A DNA stretch of 64,000 nucleotides from Candidatus Sedimenticola sp. (ex Thyasira tokunagai). Its GTDB lineage: Bacteria; Pseudomonadota; Gammaproteobacteria; Chromatiales; Chromatiaceae. Position numbers and translations under genes: made by a program. Location: the NCBI GenBank assembly GCA_037318855.1, contig CP134874.1, positions 1,488,598 through 1,552,597 of the forward strand, in the 5' to 3' direction. Shown here in pieces: positions 63,557 to 64,000 of this stretch (within the stretch, counting starts at the first letter, position 1; every line of letters begins with the position of its first letter). The notes below the pieces were generated by a model. It did no database searches. It was not told the origin of the DNA and saw only the letters and a list, made by a program, of their open reading frames with translations.

Positions 63557-64000
63557 ACCAGCCTCGTTTTTCCGGTCAACAGTTCCTGCATCATGCCTTG
63601 TTTGAGTTGTCGGGTTTTGGTTAGGCGCTGGGCTATTGCATCAACCTCTGTGTCTACAGATTCTAGAGCTTGTGCAATCTTTTTCTGTTCTTCAATACTC
63701 CCAACTGGAACAGCTATGCTTTTAATTATTTTTGAACTTAGCCCTTCCATTATTCCACCAACTGACAACTGTTTAATTTGCCTTAATACAAGTGGGCTTT
63801 GAAAAAACTGGATTAACAATTTCTTATCCAATTTATTTCTATCTATTCTCAGCCTCAAAAGATGACTATCCATGATGCCTTCTTGCATCACCTTCGGCAC
63901 AATAAAGCATTTCCCTACAGTTCCCATCATTGAAATCAGAAAATCACCTGGTTTAATGCTGCACGACACCAACTGCGAATAATGCTCGTGGTCAATAAAT
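63553..64000 (-). CDS. hsdS: Type I restriction specificity subunit, N-terminus beyond window
   Basis: 149 codons are visible, open through the right edge. It holds the C-terminal half of the second target-recognition domain (KPGDFLISMMGTVGKCFIVP, HLLRLRIDRNKLDKKLLIQF, IAVPVGSIEEQKKIAQALES), followed by the coiled-coil spacer DTEVDAIAQRLTKTRQLKQG and MMQELLTGKTRLV. HsdS sets the DNA target of the complex. hsdM is expected further to the right. A/T content is higher than in hsdR, common for exchangeable recognition domains. Confidence 0.9.
   Translation of the reverse strand, partial: FIDHEHYSQLVSCSIKPGDFLISMMGTVGKCFIVPKVMQEGIMDSHLLRLRIDRNKLDKKLLIQFFQSPLVLRQIKQLSVGGIMEGLSSKIIKSIAVPVGSIEEQKKIAQALESVDTEVDAIAQRLTKTRQLKQGMMQELLTGKTRLV

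Overview
The window is a stretch of a gammaproteobacterial chromosome of moderate GC content. The gene order ycgR-flgN-flgM-flgA / cheR-flgBCDEFGHIJKL / fliC-flaG-fliD-fliS-fliT, sigma-54 and sigma-28 type promoters on the flagellar genes, and the ffh-rpsP-rimM-trmD-rplS and xseA/guaB-guaA blocks all point to a motile, non-enteric gammaproteobacterium. A sulfur-oxidising or Chromatiales-like relative is plausible but not shown.

Layout. 1-2201: minus-strand flagellar brake, FlgN chaperone, FlgM anti-sigma factor and FlgA. 2571-14401: cheR and the rod/hook/ring/hook-filament junction operon. 14485-19461: a probable glycosyltransferase, then flagellin, FlaG, cap and the FliS/FliT chaperones. 19653-25009 (minus): a Maf-type flagellin glycosyltransferase with NeuA/NeuC/NeuB-type nonulosonate genes. 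25365-35700 (plus): a tightly overlapping operon with a domain-permuted HldE-like kinase/nucleotidyltransferase, a GmhA-like isomerase, a HAD phosphatase, a small-molecule kinase, a two-gene transketolase, nucleotide-sugar dehydratase/reductase-like SDRs, a methyltransferase and two radical SAM/SPASM enzymes. Two cobalamin-binding-type radical SAM genes follow (35811-39418, the second strikingly AT-rich). A convergent minus-strand operon (39424-45965) holds another radical SAM/SPASM enzyme, a WbuC cupin, two epimerases, a hypothetical gene and two glycosyltransferases. I read 25-46 kb as a surface or flagellar glycan locus making an unusual, probably heptose-derived sugar. 46334-55661: housekeeping genes (CcsA-like membrane protein, SRP GTPase, ribosomal proteins and tRNA/rRNA maturation, exonuclease VII, GMP synthesis). 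56388-57453: small accessory genes. 57712-64000 (minus): a type I restriction locus (hsdS, AlbA_2 protein, hsdR, YgjP-like metallopeptidase).

The most unusual observation is in the restriction locus. Two nearly identical ORF-free elements of 285/286 bp sit in the same orientation, one inside the end of hsdR and one inside the peptidase gene. Removing each element exactly restores the reading frame and a family-typical sequence at both junctions. They show no target duplication and no terminal inverted repeat, but they contain several hairpins. A second theme is a set of short inverted-repeat elements flanked by YTAR tetranucleotides, the target type of IS5-group transposases. Three of them start exactly at the stop codon of cheR, fliT or guaB, so the gene is left intact. 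No CRISPR array, tRNA or rRNA gene was seen.
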